Shown: positions 10,156-19,790 of the stretch, in pieces
How the letters are laid out: each line of letters begins with the position of its first letter
Position numbering within the stretch: position 1 is the stretch's first letter
Source: Microvirga sp. 3-52
GTDB taxonomy: Bacteria; Pseudomonadota; Alphaproteobacteria; Rhizobiales; Beijerinckiaceae
DNA length: 64,000 nt
NCBI RefSeq assembly: GCF_018383585.1
Contig: NZ_JAHAMK010000002.1
Coordinates: 124,001-188,000 of the forward strand
Reading direction: 5' to 3'
Position numbers and translations under genes: made by a program
The notes under the pieces: model-generated
Database searches by the model: none
Told to the model about the DNA's origin: nothing
What the model saw: the letters and a program-made list of their open reading frames with translations, nothing else

Positions 10156-11091
10156 TCAATCCTCGAAGGCCTCAACCTGCACCCGCTGGCCGATCATGAA
10201 GGCGTCGCCCACGAGCCGAAACGGGGCGACGTCGACTTCGGACTGGCGGGCGTTCAGCAGGGTATCGAAACGCTGGTAGATGCCCTGGTACTCCGCGGGC
10301 TCCTCCTGCACCATGAGCTTTCCGCCGATCTCGAGGCAGCTTCCGCCATGGGTGAGCTTGAGATTCAGGCCGGCCTCGGTCTCAACCTCGATGTCCCAGG
10401 TCTGCGGCCCCGTCTGGCGCCAGTCGAACACGGCCTGCAGGTCACCGTTGCCGTGACTTGCCGAGAAGGTGAGATGGGCGGCGATCGGCGCATCGCGGTT
10501 GGCCGGGAATTCCAGGCTGGAACTCTTGATGAAAACCGGCTCGGGCATAATGCGGGTGACGATCGAGAGCGCGTTGATCCCAGGATCGAACACGCCGAAA
10601 CCGCCGGCCTGCCAGATCCATTGCTGGCCCGGATGCCAGTGGCGCACGTCTTCCTTCCAGGTCACCAGAAGCCGCTTGATGACCCATCCAGCGAGCGCCT
10701 TCTTCGCTTCCTCGACCGCCTTGTTGTACTGGGCGTGCCAGGTCGTGAAGACAACCTTGCCCATCTTCGCGGCGAGCTCCTTGAGATCTTCAAGTTCGCT
10801 CAATGTGGCGGCGGGCGGCTTTTCCAGCAGCACGCTCTTGCCCGCCAGAAGCGCATCGCGGGCGATCTGATGGCGGACCTGGGGCGGCGTGCAGATGGAC
10901 ACCGCCTCCACCTCGGGAATCTTCAGGAGCTCCCGGTAATCCTGGAAGCTGTACTTTGCTTCATCCGGCTGCAGCCCGCGCTGGCTCGCAACCGCCAGCA
11001 GCTCGAAGTCCGGATTGGCCTTGATGACGGGCAGGTGCTGATCCTGCGCGATCTTGCCGAGGCCGATGATGCCGATCTGGTGCGCTGCCAT
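10156..11091 (-). CDS. Gfo/Idh/MocA-family sugar 1-dehydrogenase (galactose/arabinose type), 311 aa
   Basis: The N-terminal Rossmann domain begins IGIIGLGKIAQDQHLP and carries the EKPPA catalytic lysine motif. The middle segment WKEDVRHWHPGQQWIWQAGGFGVFDPGINALSIVTRI is almost diagnostic of the D-galactose / L-arabinose 1-dehydrogenase branch, which oxidises the sugar to its lactone with NAD(P)+ in non-phosphorylative pathways. Length fits. No sugar transporter or lactonase is adjacent, so the physiological substrate is inferred from family only. The 3' end abuts a family A repeat. Confidence 0.88.
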   Translation of the reverse strand: MAAHQIGIIGLGKIAQDQHLPVIKANPDFELLAVASQRGLQPDEAKYSFQDYRELLKIPEVEAVSICTPPQVRHQIARDALLAGKSVLLEKPPAATLSELEDLKELAAKMGKVVFTTWHAQYNKAVEEAKKALAGWVIKRLLVTWKEDVRHWHPGQQWIWQAGGFGVFDPGINALSIVTRIMPEPVFIKSSSLEFPANRDAPIAAHLTFSASHGNGDLQAVFDWRQTGPQTWDIEVETEAGLNLKLTHGGSCLEIGGKLMVQEEPAEYQGIYQRFDTLLNARQSEVDVAPFRLVGDAFMIGQRVQVEAFED

Positions 11092-11124
11092 GGTCGTGGT
11101 CCTTACAATCGAAGGCTTCGGGCG

Positions 11125-11240
11125 GAATCATCAGACCCAAAAGTGGGGAGCGCTTTTGGGGTCTATCCGATGATCATTCTTGGCTGACGCATCGTTCGGG
11201 GTGGAGAACCGGATCCGCTTTTCCGCACCATGCATCAGGT
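11125..11240. repeat. Family B intergenic repeat, copy 1
   Basis: The element has a first hairpin-forming block (GACCCAAAAGTGGGG ... CTTTTGGGGTC), a middle block with ATCCGATGATCA and a last block GGAGAACCGGATCCGCTTTTCCGCAC. The same order of blocks recurs at 53097 and, in part, at 54535. It fills the gap between the sugar dehydrogenase and rlmE. Confidence 0.75.
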
Positions 11241-11243
11241 CTG

Positions 11244-11942
11244 TCAAGCTGCGGGAGTCTCGTCCGCGCGTCCCCGAAAACCGGTCGCCAGCACATAGAG
11301 TTCCGCCGAGTCGGCGCGGCTCGCCGCGGGCTTCACGTGGCGCACCACGGCGAAATCGCGCTTGAGATCGGCCAAAAGCTGGTTTTCGGTGCCGCCCTGG
11401 AACACCTTGGCGACGAAAGCGCCGCCGGGCGCGAGGATCTCACGGGCGAAGTAGATCGCAGCCTCGGCAAGACCGATGATGCGCAGATGGTCGGTCTTCT
11501 TGTGGCCGGTGGTGTTGGCCGCCATGTCGGACATGACCACGTCGGCAGGACCGCCCAGCATTTCGATCAGCTTGCCGGGAGCGCTCTCATCCAGGAAGTC
11601 GAGCTGGATGAACTCGACGCCTGCCATCGGATCGATGGGCAGAAGGTCGATGCCGACGACCTTTCCCTTCGGGCCAACCACCTTGGCGGCGATCTGCGAC
11701 CAGCCGCCGGGCGCGGCGCCGAGATCGACGATCTTCTGTCCGGGCTTGAGGATCTTATACTTCTCGTCGATTTCCAGAAGCTTGAAGGCCGCGCGGGAGC
11801 GATAACCCTCGCGTTTGGCGCGAGCCACGTAGGGATCGTTGAGCTGACGCTCAAGCCATTTCTGCGAGGAAAGGGACCGCTTGTTGGCGGTTTTCACGCG
11901 CTGCTTGAGATTGCGGACCCCGGAACCTGCCTTCGCACTCAC
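11244..11942 (-). CDS. rlmE: 23S rRNA (uridine-2'-O)-methyltransferase RlmE, 232 aa
   Basis: RlmE (FtsJ) methylates the ribose of U2552 in 23S rRNA. Motifs are the SAM-binding [13 protein letters not shown], the catalytic residues in AFKLLEID (Lys), SDMAANTTG (Asp), [10 protein letters not shown] (Lys) and [11 protein letters not shown] (Glu). I place the start at GTG 11942, whose GTGA overlaps the stop of the upstream Ppx/GppA gene by four bases, with AGGGGG just before it, implying translational coupling. The N-terminal about 40 residues (basic, [17 protein letters not shown]) are the usual alphaproteobacterial extension relative to the E. coli enzyme. Confidence 0.94.
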   Translation of the reverse strand: MSAKAGSGVRNLKQRVKTANKRSLSSQKWLERQLNDPYVARAKREGYRSRAAFKLLEIDEKYKILKPGQKIVDLGAAPGGWSQIAAKVVGPKGKVVGIDLLPIDPMAGVEFIQLDFLDESAPGKLIEMLGGPADVVMSDMAANTTGHKKTDHLRIIGLAEAAIYFAREILAPGGAFVAKVFQGGTENQLLADLKRDFAVVRHVKPAASRADSAELYVLATGFRGRADETPAA

Positions 11943-13120
11943 CGCTGGCCCCCTCGCCACACGGAATCCTCTCGCATCATCTTCATCAAAATTCCTTCGC
12001 GCAGTCCGCGATCCGCGATGCGCAGGCGCTCCGAGGGAAAAGCCCGCCGGATCGCTTCCAAGATGGCGCAGCCCGCGAGAACCAGATCGGCGCGTTCCTT
12101 GCCGATGCAGGGGTTCTCCGCACGCTGCGCGAAATCCGAATGCAGCAGCCGCTGCATTACCGTCGAGATCTCGCCATTGCGCATCCACATCCCGTCGACC
12201 CGGCGCCTGTCATAGCGCGCAAGGCCCAGGTGAATGCCGCCGACGGTCGTGACGGTTCCCGAGGTGCCGAGCAGATGGAAGTTGTGGGCCCGCCCCGCCT
12301 GGGCCGCCACGAGGGCGAAATCGAGCAGAAGTTCGGACACCTCCTCGACCATGCCCTCGAAGGTCTCGGGGGTGACGTCGATGCCGCCATAGCGCTCGGC
12401 CAGCGTCACCACACCGACAGGCAGCGAATCCCATGCACGGATGCGCTTGCAGGGATCGGCGAAGGCGTGAGGCGCCCGGCCGTCGAGCCATGCGATTTCC
12501 GTCGAGCCGCCGCCGATATCGAACACGATGACCGAGTGCGCTTTGGGATCGACCAGGGACGCGCAGCCCGTGACTGCGAGATAAGCTTCAGTCTTGCGGT
12601 CGACGATCTCGAGCTCGAGGTCGAGGTCATCGCGTACCCTATCGATGAAGGACGGGCCATTCTCGGCCAATCGGCATGCTTCCGTCGCCACGAGGCGCGC
12701 CCGCGCAACATCCTTCGCGGCCATCTTCTCGCGGCAGACACGAAGAGCATCGATGGTCCGGCCGATCGCATCGTCGCTCAGGCGATTGCCGAGACCGAGA
12801 CCTTCACCGAGCCGCACGATGCGCGAGAATGCGTCGACGACGCGGAAGCCAAAATGTGCAGGTTCTGCAATGAGAAGGCGGCAATTGTTCGTGCCCAGGT
12901 CGAGCGCCGCATAGCTTTTGGAAGAACGCCGCCGATGATCCATCCGCGCCGGTGAGGGGCGCTCCGCAACCAAGGCCCCGCCGTTTGCGGATCCATTCAA
13001 CGGATCCGCATGTCGGTCTCCTGGTTCTGCGGTCGCGTCCACTTTGACGGTCAAAACGAATCCCCGAACATCCCGATCGGATGCCTTGATTGAAGGAGAG
13101 AGTAACCGTCCCTCTGCCAT
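11939..13120 (-). CDS. Ppx/GppA-family phosphatase, up to 393 aa
   Basis: The actin-like ATPase fold is marked by [16 protein letters not shown] (about residue 71 onwards) and the second phosphate motif [15 protein letters not shown]. Members hydrolyse polyphosphate or pppGpp; which of these applies cannot be decided from sequence. Coupling to rlmE by a four-base overlap is common in Rhizobiales. The first 60-70 residues are not conserved and the start is uncertain: ATG 13120 is the longest option, and ATG 12943 ([14 protein letters not shown]) is a plausible shorter start giving 334 residues. Confidence 0.88.
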   Translation of the reverse strand: MAEGRLLSPSIKASDRDVRGFVLTVKVDATAEPGDRHADPLNGSANGGALVAERPSPARMDHRRRSSKSYAALDLGTNNCRLLIAEPAHFGFRVVDAFSRIVRLGEGLGLGNRLSDDAIGRTIDALRVCREKMAAKDVARARLVATEACRLAENGPSFIDRVRDDLDLELEIVDRKTEAYLAVTGCASLVDPKAHSVIVFDIGGGSTEIAWLDGRAPHAFADPCKRIRAWDSLPVGVVTLAERYGGIDVTPETFEGMVEEVSELLLDFALVAAQAGRAHNFHLLGTSGTVTTVGGIHLGLARYDRRRVDGMWMRNGEISTVMQRLLHSDFAQRAENPCIGKERADLVLAGCAILEAIRRAFPSERLRIADRGLREGILMKMMREDSVWRGGQR

Positions 13121-13169
13121 CCTGCCAAGGGCAGGCCCTGCAGATTGTCGCCTGCCCTCCCGGGGAGCG

Positions 13170-14354
13170 TCAGAGCCGAAGGTCCTTGAAGCGCTCGGTC
13201 AGCCCCTTCAGGACATCGGCTCCCACGTTGGCGATCGCGACGCGCAGGTGGCCCTCCTGGCCCGGGCCGAAATAGCTTCCCGGCAGGCACAGGACGCCCC
13301 GCTCGGTCGCGAGCTTCTCGGCCACCTGCTGCGCTCCGGCCCCTTGGAAAGGATGATGCAGAAAGGCGAAATAGGCTCCGACCGATTCGATCTTCCATTC
13401 CGGCAGAGGCGCGAGAGCGTCCTGAAAAACCTGTGCACGCCGGTTGATCTCGGCCCGGTTGTCCTCCCGCCAATCGCGCAAGGCGTCGATGGCCCATGGC
13501 AACGCGGCCTGGGCCGTGCGCGGGGCGCAGATCTGGATGCAGTCGAGAATCTTGGCAATTTGTTCGATCAGCAGCGCGTCGGCCGTGATGGCTCCCGTGC
13601 GGTGCCCCGGGATCGCGTAGGATTTCGAGAAGGAATAGAGCTGGATGACCGTTTCGCGCCATTTCTCGCCAATGAACAGACCATGGGCGCGGTTCATACC
13701 CTGCGGCAGGAAGTCCCGGTAAGTTTCATCGATCACGAGATAAATGCCGCGCTTGGCGCAGAGCTGCGCGAAGCTTTCGATCACGTGAGCGGGATAAACC
13801 GCCCCGGTCGGATTGTTGGGTGTGACGAGCACGATGGCGCGAACGTTCCCGTCGATCAGCGCTTCCGCATCCTCCACCCTCGGCACGAATCCGGTCTCGG
13901 GCCGGCAGGGCAGCGGACGCGGCTCGATCCCCAGCATGTCGAGGGTCATCTGATGATTGAAATACCAGGGCGTCGGCAGCAGCACCGCTTCGCCGCGATG
14001 GGCCAGCAGCATCATGGCGGCGAAGAAGGCCATGTTGCAGCCTGCCGTGATCGCCGTGTCCTCCGGCTCGATCCGGCCCTCGTAGAGGCGGGAGAGATCG
14101 GCCGCATAGGCTTGCCGGAGAGGCGCATCGCCATTGATGGGGCCGTATTGCGAACCGCCCGCGGAGCCGGCCGCAGCCGCCATCCGCTCCAGCAGTCCAG
14201 CATGGGGTGCATTGCCCGGAACCGCCTGCGAGAGGTTGATCAGCGGACCGAAGGACCCATCATAGCGCTCGGTCCAGCTCTGCGCCTCGGGGATCGGAGG
14301 GCTCCCGACATCCGTGACAAGTGGATTGATGGGATTCACAAGACCGGACGCCAT
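13170..14354 (-). CDS. PLP-dependent aminotransferase, class I/II, 394 aa
   Basis: Fold-type I features are INLSQAVPGNAP near the N-terminus, YGPINGDAPLRQAYA, the VTPNNPTGAVYP loop, VIDETYRDF with the PLP-binding Asp, and YSFSKSYAIPGHRTG, whose Lys forms the Schiff base. The enzyme probably transfers an amino group from an amino acid to a 2-oxo acid; the substrate is not evident. I chose ATG 14354; a TTG six codons upstream is also in frame. A GGAG lies about 11 bases before the ATG. It stands alone between Ppx/GppA and efp. Confidence 0.9.
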   Translation of the reverse strand: MASGLVNPINPLVTDVGSPPIPEAQSWTERYDGSFGPLINLSQAVPGNAPHAGLLERMAAAAGSAGGSQYGPINGDAPLRQAYAADLSRLYEGRIEPEDTAITAGCNMAFFAAMMLLAHRGEAVLLPTPWYFNHQMTLDMLGIEPRPLPCRPETGFVPRVEDAEALIDGNVRAIVLVTPNNPTGAVYPAHVIESFAQLCAKRGIYLVIDETYRDFLPQGMNRAHGLFIGEKWRETVIQLYSFSKSYAIPGHRTGAITADALLIEQIAKILDCIQICAPRTAQAALPWAIDALRDWREDNRAEINRRAQVFQDALAPLPEWKIESVGAYFAFLHHPFQGAGAQQVAEKLATERGVLCLPGSYFGPGQEGHLRVAIANVGADVLKGLTERFKDLRL

Positions 14355-14448
14355 GAAACGGTTCGACTCCAAAAATTCAAGGGCAGGACGTCCGGTGACC
14401 CTTCACCGAAACCGCCTGCCCTTCAAGGTCTGATCTGCATCGCTGGAC

Positions 14449-14479
14449 GTCATCACCGGCACAAGGCCGGCGGTGACGA
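14449..14479. repeat. Family A repeat, partial copy in inverted orientation
   Basis: Only the first palindrome is present, reading CATCACCGGCACAAGGCCGG, the reverse complement of the start of the full copies. It lies 17 bases downstream of the efp stop codon. Confidence 0.7.
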
Positions 14480-14495
14480 GAGATGGAGAAGAACC

Positions 14496-15062
14496 TCAGT
14501 CCTTCGCGCGCTCCACGTAGGAGCCGTCTTCCGTCATGATGACCACGCGGGTGCCGGCCTGGATGTGGGGCGGCACCAGGGTGCGCACGCCGTTCGACAG
14601 CATGGCGGGCTTGTAGGACGACGATGCCGTCTGGCCCTTCACGACCGGCTCGGTCTCGGTGATCTCGAGGGTCACGCGGGCCGGCAGCTCGATGGCGATC
14701 GCTACGCCGTTATGGGTCGAGAGCATCACGGCCATGCCTTCCTGGAGATAAGGCTTTTGGTCGCCGATGATGTCCTCCGGCACGACCACCTGATCGTAGG
14801 TCTCCGGGTTCATGAAGTGGAAGCCCTCGCCGTCCTGATAGAGGAAGGTGTGCTCGCGGTCCTCCACGAAGGCACGCTCGACCTGCTCGGTGGTGCGGTA
14901 GCGCTCGGAGACCTTCACGCCGTCCGAGATGCGGCGCATGTCGAGCTGGGTCACCGGGGTGCCCTTGCCGGGGTGGATGTTCTGGGCGGTGAGGACCACA
15001 TAGAGCTTGCCGTCCATATCAACGACGTTGCCTTTGCGGAGCGTAGAGGCGATGACCTTCAC
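14496..15062 (-). CDS. efp: Elongation factor P, 188 aa
   Basis: EF-P binds between the P and E sites and rescues ribosomes stalled on polyproline. The three beta-barrel domains are present at normal length. The tip loop reads NIHPGKGTP with Lys33, the residue that EpmA lysylates, so this is the lysine-type rather than the arginine-type EF-P. This agrees with the epmA and epmB genes that start 143 bases away on the opposite strand. Confidence 0.98.
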   Translation of the reverse strand: MKVIASTLRKGNVVDMDGKLYVVLTAQNIHPGKGTPVTQLDMRRISDGVKVSERYRTTEQVERAFVEDREHTFLYQDGEGFHFMNPETYDQVVVPEDIIGDQKPYLQEGMAVMLSTHNGVAIAIELPARVTLEITETEPVVKGQTASSSYKPAMLSNGVRTLVPPHIQAGTRVVIMTEDGSYVERAKD

Positions 15063-15205
15063 GGGAGGCTTTCCTTGTGACAGATAGGGGCGCGTCGTGA
15101 GGGTCGGGTCGTCCTGCCCCCAGTGGCGTCGAAAACGGTTTTCGGAGCCGCAAGTAGCCTATCTTCGCGCAAATCGCCAGTCCGACCTTAACGAGCGCCT
15201 TTGGA

Positions 15206-16270
15206 ATGGATCAACCCGTGCCTGCCCCCTCTCCCTGGTGGACGCCCCACGTCCATGCGGACCGGCGCCCGTTTCTTCTGGGCCGGAACCGCATCCAGGC
15301 GGCCCTGCGAGAGTTCTTCGCCGCGGGGGACTTCGTGGAGGTGGATACCGCCACGCTCCAGACCTCGCCGGGAAACGAGGCGCATCTCCATGCCTTCGCT
15401 ACCGAAGCGATCGGCCTCGACGGGTCGCGGGCGTCTCTCTATCTCCACACCTCTCCCGAATTCGCCTGCAAGAAGCTGCTGGCGGCGGGCGAAACCCGCA
15501 TCGCCTGCTTCGCCCATGTCTACCGGAACCGCGAGCGCGGCCCCCTGCACCACCCGGAATTCACCATGCTCGAATGGTACCGGACGGGCGAGAGCTACGA
15601 GGCGCTCATGAAGGATTGCGGCGCAATTCTGGGCCTCGCCGCCGAGACGGCCGGCACCCGCACCCTCACCTACCGTGACCGGGAGACCAATCCCTTCCGG
15701 GAGCCGGAGCGTCTGAGCGTGGCCGAGGCCTTCGAGCGCTTTGCCGGGATCGATCTTCTCGCTTCCATCGACGGGAGCGGCGGGACGGATCGGGAGCACC
15801 TAGCCGCCAGCCTGAAGAATGCGGGCCTGCGGGTGGCGGCGGACGATACCTGGGCGGATCTGTTCAGCCGAGTCATCGTGGAGCGGGTCGAGCCCAATCT
15901 CGGCTTCGGTCGGGCCACGATCCTGGACGAGTACCCGGTCGCGGAAGCGGCCCTCGCCCGTCCGACCGCCCGTGACCCGCGTGTGGCGGAACGGTTCGAG
16001 CTCTATGCCTGCGGCGTGGAACTCGCCAACGCCTTCGGCGAGTTGACGGACGCGGCCGAACAGCGTCGGCGCTTCAAGGCCGAGATGGCGGAAAAGATGC
16101 GGGTCTATGGAGAAACCTATCCCGTGGACGAGGATTTCCTGACGGCGCTGGCCCACATGCCCGAGGCGAGCGGCATCGCGCTCGGCTTCGACCGGCTCGT
16201 GATGCTCGCCACCGGCGCCTCGCGCATCGACCAGGTGATCTGGGCTCCCGTGCCGGAGACAGGCCGTTGA
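15206..16270 (+). CDS. epmA: EF-P--(R)-beta-lysine ligase, 354 aa
   Basis: EpmA (GenX/PoxA/YjeA) is a paralogue of class II lysyl-tRNA synthetase that lacks the anticodon-binding domain and attaches beta-lysine to EF-P Lys33. The protein has class II motif 2 (AHVYRNRERGPLHHPEFTMLEWYRTGE) and motif 3 (ASGIALGFDRLVMLATGA), begins directly with the catalytic domain and has the expected 320-350 residues. It is divergent from efp, and its stop codon overlaps the start of epmB, so substrate and modifying enzymes form one locus. Confidence 0.95.
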   Translation: MDQPVPAPSPWWTPHVHADRRPFLLGRNRIQAALREFFAAGDFVEVDTATLQTSPGNEAHLHAFATEAIGLDGSRASLYLHTSPEFACKKLLAAGETRIACFAHVYRNRERGPLHHPEFTMLEWYRTGESYEALMKDCGAILGLAAETAGTRTLTYRDRETNPFREPERLSVAEAFERFAGIDLLASIDGSGGTDREHLAASLKNAGLRVAADDTWADLFSRVIVERVEPNLGFGRATILDEYPVAEAALARPTARDPRVAERFELYACGVELANAFGELTDAAEQRRRFKAEMAEKMRVYGETYPVDEDFLTALAHMPEASGIALGFDRLVMLATGASRIDQVIWAPVPETGR

Positions 16271-17316
16271 ACGCGATCCTTCCCCTTCGCACGCCTGCGG
16301 AGCTGGTCGAGACGGGCCTCGTCGCACCGGAGCATCGGGCCGGGATCGAGCGCGTGGCCGAGCGCTATGCCGTCGCGATCAGCCCCGCCATGGCCGCACT
16401 GATCGACCGGGACGATCCGAACGATCCCATCGCCCGCCAGTTCGTGCCGGATGCGGCCGAACTGGATGTGACGCCCGAGGAGCGCGCCGATCCCATCGGC
16501 GACATCGCCCATTCGCCGGTCGAGGGCATCGTCCACCGCTATCCCGACCGTGTGCTGCTCAAGGCCGTTCATGTCTGCCCGGTCTATTGCCGCTTCTGCT
16601 TCCGCCGCGAGATGGTAGGCCCGCAGGGGCTCGGCACTCTCTCGCCCGGGGCCATGGACAAGGCGTTCGCCTATATCGCGGACCATCCGGGCATTTGGGA
16701 GGTGATCCTCACGGGTGGAGATCCACTGGTGCTCTCGCCCCGCCGTCTCGCCGAGATCATGCAGCGGTTGGCGGCCGTCGATCACGTGAAGATCGTGCGC
16801 TTCCACACCCGCGTTCCCGTGGTCGAGCCGGAGCGGATCGACGACGCCTTGGTCGCGGCCCTGAAGGCAAGCGGAAAAACAGCCTATGTGGCCCTTCATG
16901 CCAATCATCCGCGCGAGCTGACGCCCGCGGCACGGGCCGCCTGCGCACGGCTCGTCGATTCGGGCATCGTCATGATCAGCCAGTCCGTGCTGTTGAAGGG
17001 CGTAAACGACGACCCCGACACGCTCGCCTCCCTGATGCGGGCCTTCGTGGAGACGAGGGTGAAGCCGTATTACCTCCACCATCCGGATCTCGCCCCCGGC
17101 ACGAGCCATTTTCGCCTGACCATCGAGGAAGGCCGGGCTCTGGTCGCGGGCCTGAGAGGACGGATTTCCGGGCTCTGCCAACCGACCTACATCCTCGACA
17201 TTCCCGGCGGCCACGGCAAAGCCGTGATTGGACCGGATGCCGTCCATGACCATGGAGGCTGCCTTACGGTCTCGGACTTCAGGGGCGGCGAGCACACCTA
17301 TCCGCCGGTGGAATAA
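16267..17316 (+). CDS. epmB: EF-P lysine 2,3-aminomutase-like enzyme, 349 aa
   Basis: EpmB is a radical SAM, PLP-dependent enzyme that isomerises (S)-lysine to (R)-beta-lysine for use by EpmA. The Fe-S motif is CPVYCRFCFRR (CxxxCxxC) and the PLP lysine is in SVLLKGVNDD. Length matches EpmB and not the longer KamA aminomutases. The start is TTG 16267, overlapping the epmA stop by four bases (TTGA), which argues for coupled translation. No epmC (hydroxylase) is in the window. Confidence 0.93.
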   Translation: MNAILPLRTPAELVETGLVAPEHRAGIERVAERYAVAISPAMAALIDRDDPNDPIARQFVPDAAELDVTPEERADPIGDIAHSPVEGIVHRYPDRVLLKAVHVCPVYCRFCFRREMVGPQGLGTLSPGAMDKAFAYIADHPGIWEVILTGGDPLVLSPRRLAEIMQRLAAVDHVKIVRFHTRVPVVEPERIDDALVAALKASGKTAYVALHANHPRELTPAARAACARLVDSGIVMISQSVLLKGVNDDPDTLASLMRAFVETRVKPYYLHHPDLAPGTSHFRLTIEEGRALVAGLRGRISGLCQPTYILDIPGGHGKAVIGPDAVHDHGGCLTVSDFRGGEHTYPPVE

Positions 17317-17352
17317 CATAAGTTAATTCAGAGAGTTAGCACATCCGGTTCG

Positions 17353-17377
17353 GGAACACTGCCTCTGAATAGGGTTT
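17353..17377 (+). promoter_or_regulatory. Weak EcfG-like promoter upstream of SPW protein 1
   Basis: GGAAC (17353-17357) is followed after 16 bases by GTTT. The spacing is one base shorter and the base before GTT is G instead of C compared with the four good matches in this window, so this is only a candidate. Confidence 0.3.
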
Positions 17378-17428
17378 GACTGGTGCGCCCTCGCGCTCAC
17401 AGGCAGCCAAGCCAAATGAGGATTGTAC

Positions 17429-17809
17429 ATGCGTTTCATTCCAACCCGTATCCACGGTGCCGTCGACTATCTGACCGGGCTCGCCCTGATCATGGCTCCT
17501 TTCGTGCTCGGCTTCGCCGATAACGGGCCGGCCCAATGGGTGCCCATGATCCTTGGGGCCGCCATCCTGGTCATGAGCCTCATGACCGATTACGACTTCT
17601 CGCTGGCGAGGCTGATCCCGATGCGGGCCCATCTCGGCGTCGATGCGGCGGGCGGTCTACTGTTGGCGGCCTCGCCGTGGCTTTTCGGCTTTGCGGATCA
17701 GGTGTTCTGGCCTCACCTGATCATCGGCGTATTCGAGATCGCCGTGGCCCTCACGACGAACACGGTATCCGACACCGCTGATGTCGGTGTCGATCGCAAC
17801 TACGGCTGA
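17429..17809 (+). CDS. SPW-repeat membrane protein, 126 aa (copy 1)
   Basis: The protein has two repeats of the SPW type, each a pair of membrane helices, seen as FIPTRIHGAVDYLTGLALIMAPFVLGFAD and HLGVDAAGGLLLAASPWLFGFADQVFWPH. GAGG seven bases before ATG 17429 decides the start over an in-frame TTG at 17423. SPW proteins are small inner-membrane proteins of unknown role. It is paralogous to the 124-residue protein at 45135, with the same MRFIPT start and a closely related FGFxDQVFWPH segment. Confidence 0.85.
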   Translation: MRFIPTRIHGAVDYLTGLALIMAPFVLGFADNGPAQWVPMILGAAILVMSLMTDYDFSLARLIPMRAHLGVDAAGGLLLAASPWLFGFADQVFWPHLIIGVFEIAVALTTNTVSDTADVGVDRNYG

Positions 17810-17910
17810 TGATTTTAGCGTCTTCGTTGAGACGACCCTGGCCGTAAAGTGCGGTAAGATCGCCTCCGGCCGGGTTCAACTCTGGACTCGCCCGGAGGCG
17901 GAGCCCGACG

Positions 17911-18279
17911 ATGGCGAAGGATGCGGTTGAACCCGTCGAAAGCGACGAGCAGCAGCGGGTCGATTCCACCTTCCGCAACGGCTCCATCACGGCCATCGGA
18001 GTCGTTGTCGGCTTTTCCCTCGGGTTCTTGAGCCGCTGGTCGGCGCTTCCTGGGGAATGGATGCAAACGGATCTCGTCTCGGTGGCCTCGATCACGCTGG
18101 GCCTTGCCCTTCAGGTCAAGGCTCTCGCGGATCTGCTCCTCGTCTCCTCGCTCCAGCTCAAACGGTACAACCGCTCGATCCGGTTTTTTCTCGCCGGCCT
18201 GATCCTCGTCGGGCTCGGAGTCGTGTTCGCCGTCTTCGCCGATCTGTTAGGCTTCGGCGGCATCGTTCTTCAAGGGTGA
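17911..18279 (+). CDS. Small membrane protein of unknown function, 122 aa
   Basis: Residues 1-25 are acidic and soluble. Three hydrophobic segments follow (about 27-43, 57-80 and 92-115), with a basic loop QLKRYNRSIRFF between the second and third. I do not recognise a family. It lies 101 bases after SPW copy 1 on the same strand and is convergent with arfB. Confidence 0.65.
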   Translation: MAKDAVEPVESDEQQRVDSTFRNGSITAIGVVVGFSLGFLSRWSALPGEWMQTDLVSVASITLGLALQVKALADLLLVSSLQLKRYNRSIRFFLAGLILVGLGVVFAVFADLLGFGGIVLQG

Positions 18280-18283
18280 CGGC

Positions 18284-18706
18284 TCAATCGAACCCGGGCT
18301 TACCGCTGCGGCCCTTCTTGATCTCGGACCGCCGCCCCTTCGCTTCCAGCCTGCGCTTCTTCGACGCCAGGGTCGGCCGCGTCGGGCGGCGCGGCTTCGG
18401 GCGCTCCGTCGCCTGGCGGATCAGTTCGACCAGACGTTCGACCGCATCCTCCCGGTTGCGTTCCTGGGTGCGGAACCGCTGGGCCGTGATGATGAGAACG
18501 CCCTCGTTCGTCAGCCGTTTTCCGGCCAACCGCTCCAGCTTCTCCTTTACGTAGTCCGGCAATGACGGAGAGTTGCGCACGTCGAAGCGCAGCTGGACGG
18601 CAGTCTCGACCTTGTTGACGTTCTGGCCGCCCGGACCGGAGGCGCGGATGAAGCTTTCCTGGAGTTCCGCCTCATCGAGCGCGATGGAATTCGTCACCTG
18701 GATCAT
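18284..18706 (-). CDS. arfB: Alternative ribosome-rescue factor / peptidyl-tRNA hydrolase ArfB, 140 aa
   Basis: ArfB (YaeJ) releases peptides from stalled ribosomes. The catalytic GGQ is in RASGPGGQNVNKVETAV at about residues 22-38, and the C-terminal tail (about residues 100-140) is strongly basic (RPKPRRPTRPTLASKKRR), which in this family enters the mRNA channel. The frame is open far upstream, but the conserved start MIQVTNSIALDE fixes ATG 18706. Length is the usual 140 residues. Confidence 0.95.
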   Translation of the reverse strand: MIQVTNSIALDEAELQESFIRASGPGGQNVNKVETAVQLRFDVRNSPSLPDYVKEKLERLAGKRLTNEGVLIITAQRFRTQERNREDAVERLVELIRQATERPKPRRPTRPTLASKKRRLEAKGRRSEIKKGRSGKPGFD

Positions 18707-18863
18707 CAAGGGCCTCGGACCGGACGCGGAGAAAAGAAGTGGGGCGTGTGGTCCTAATTCCAATGCAAGCTTATCCGGCACTTGTCGATGTCTCCGAGAC
18801 ACCTTAAGCGCCTCATGCACCCGCTTTCCCGGATCCCTGGTCCGGCCTCTTTTCCGGCTGTCC

Positions 18864-19790
18864 ATGTCTGCCATTCTCGCCAGCCTGATCCCCACCTTTC
18901 TGATCATCGCCACCGGCTGGCTCTGCCGGGCGACGAATTTCGTGAGCGAGCAGCACTGGGCCGGGCTCGAGCGCGTCACGTACGTGATCTTTTTTCCGGC
19001 TCTCATCATCGACACCCTGTCCCGTGCCGACCTATCGTCTGTTCCGGTCCTCGGGGTCGGCGGCGCGTTGACCGGCGCCATTCTGACGATGGCCGCCCTC
19101 GTGCTGACCTTGAGGCCTGTGCTGGAGCGCAGGTTCGGTATCGACGGTCCGAGCTTCACGTCCATTTTCCAGGGCGCCACGCGCTGGAACACCTTCGTCG
19201 GGCTCGCAGTCGCGGGAAGCCTGTTCGGACAGCGCGGGATCGCCCTGATCGCGGTCGTCATCGCGGCCATGGTGCCGCTCCTCAACCTGCTGGCTTTCTA
19301 CGTCTTCATCCGGTTTGCTGGAAGGCCCAAGCAGAGCCCTTGGGACATCCTGCGCTCGTTCCTGACCAATCCTTTCATCTGGTCCTGCGCCGTGGGTCTC
19401 GTGCTCAATCTCCTGGCGCCGCCACTGCCGAAACCGATCGCCGGATATATCGAGCTGACGGGGCGGGCGGCGCTGGCGGCAGGGTTGCTGATCGTCGGCG
19501 CGGGCCTCGACATCCGAAGGCTCGCCAGTCCGGGGCTGCCTCATATCCTGGCTGCGGGCCTCAAACTCGTTCTCATGCCGATCATCGCAGTGACCTATGG
19601 GGGCTTCATCGGCGTGACTGGCGACGACATGACGGTGACGATCATCGCAGCATCCGTACCGTCGGCCAGCGCCGCCTATGTGCTTGCCCGCCAGATGGGC
19701 GGCAATGCCGGCCTCATGGCCGAGATCCTGACCCTGCAGACGCTGCTGGCCCTCGCCTCGATGCCACTGTTGATTTCTCTTCTGGGCTGA
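18864..19790 (+). CDS. AEC-family (auxin efflux carrier-like) transporter, 308 aa
   Basis: About ten hydrophobic helices, with the family layout of two five-helix halves. The start MSAILASLIPTFLIIATGWLCR and the segment WAGLERVTYVIFFPALII are typical of bacterial AEC proteins, some of which export malate or other organic acids. ATG 18864 was chosen because upstream in-frame sequence lies over the divergent arfB start and is not membrane-like. The substrate is unknown. Confidence 0.87.
   Translation: MSAILASLIPTFLIIATGWLCRATNFVSEQHWAGLERVTYVIFFPALIIDTLSRADLSSVPVLGVGGALTGAILTMAALVLTLRPVLERRFGIDGPSFTSIFQGATRWNTFVGLAVAGSLFGQRGIALIAVVIAAMVPLLNLLAFYVFIRFAGRPKQSPWDILRSFLTNPFIWSCAVGLVLNLLAPPLPKPIAGYIELTGRAALAAGLLIVGAGLDIRRLASPGLPHILAAGLKLVLMPIIAVTYGGFIGVTGDDMTVTIIAASVPSASAAYVLARQMGGNAGLMAEILTLQTLLALASMPLLISLLG

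Noticed and set aside
17353-17377. A firm EcfG promoter for SPW copy 1
   Set aside because: Spacing is one base short and the -10 differs, so it is kept only as a weak candidate and not counted among the exact matches.
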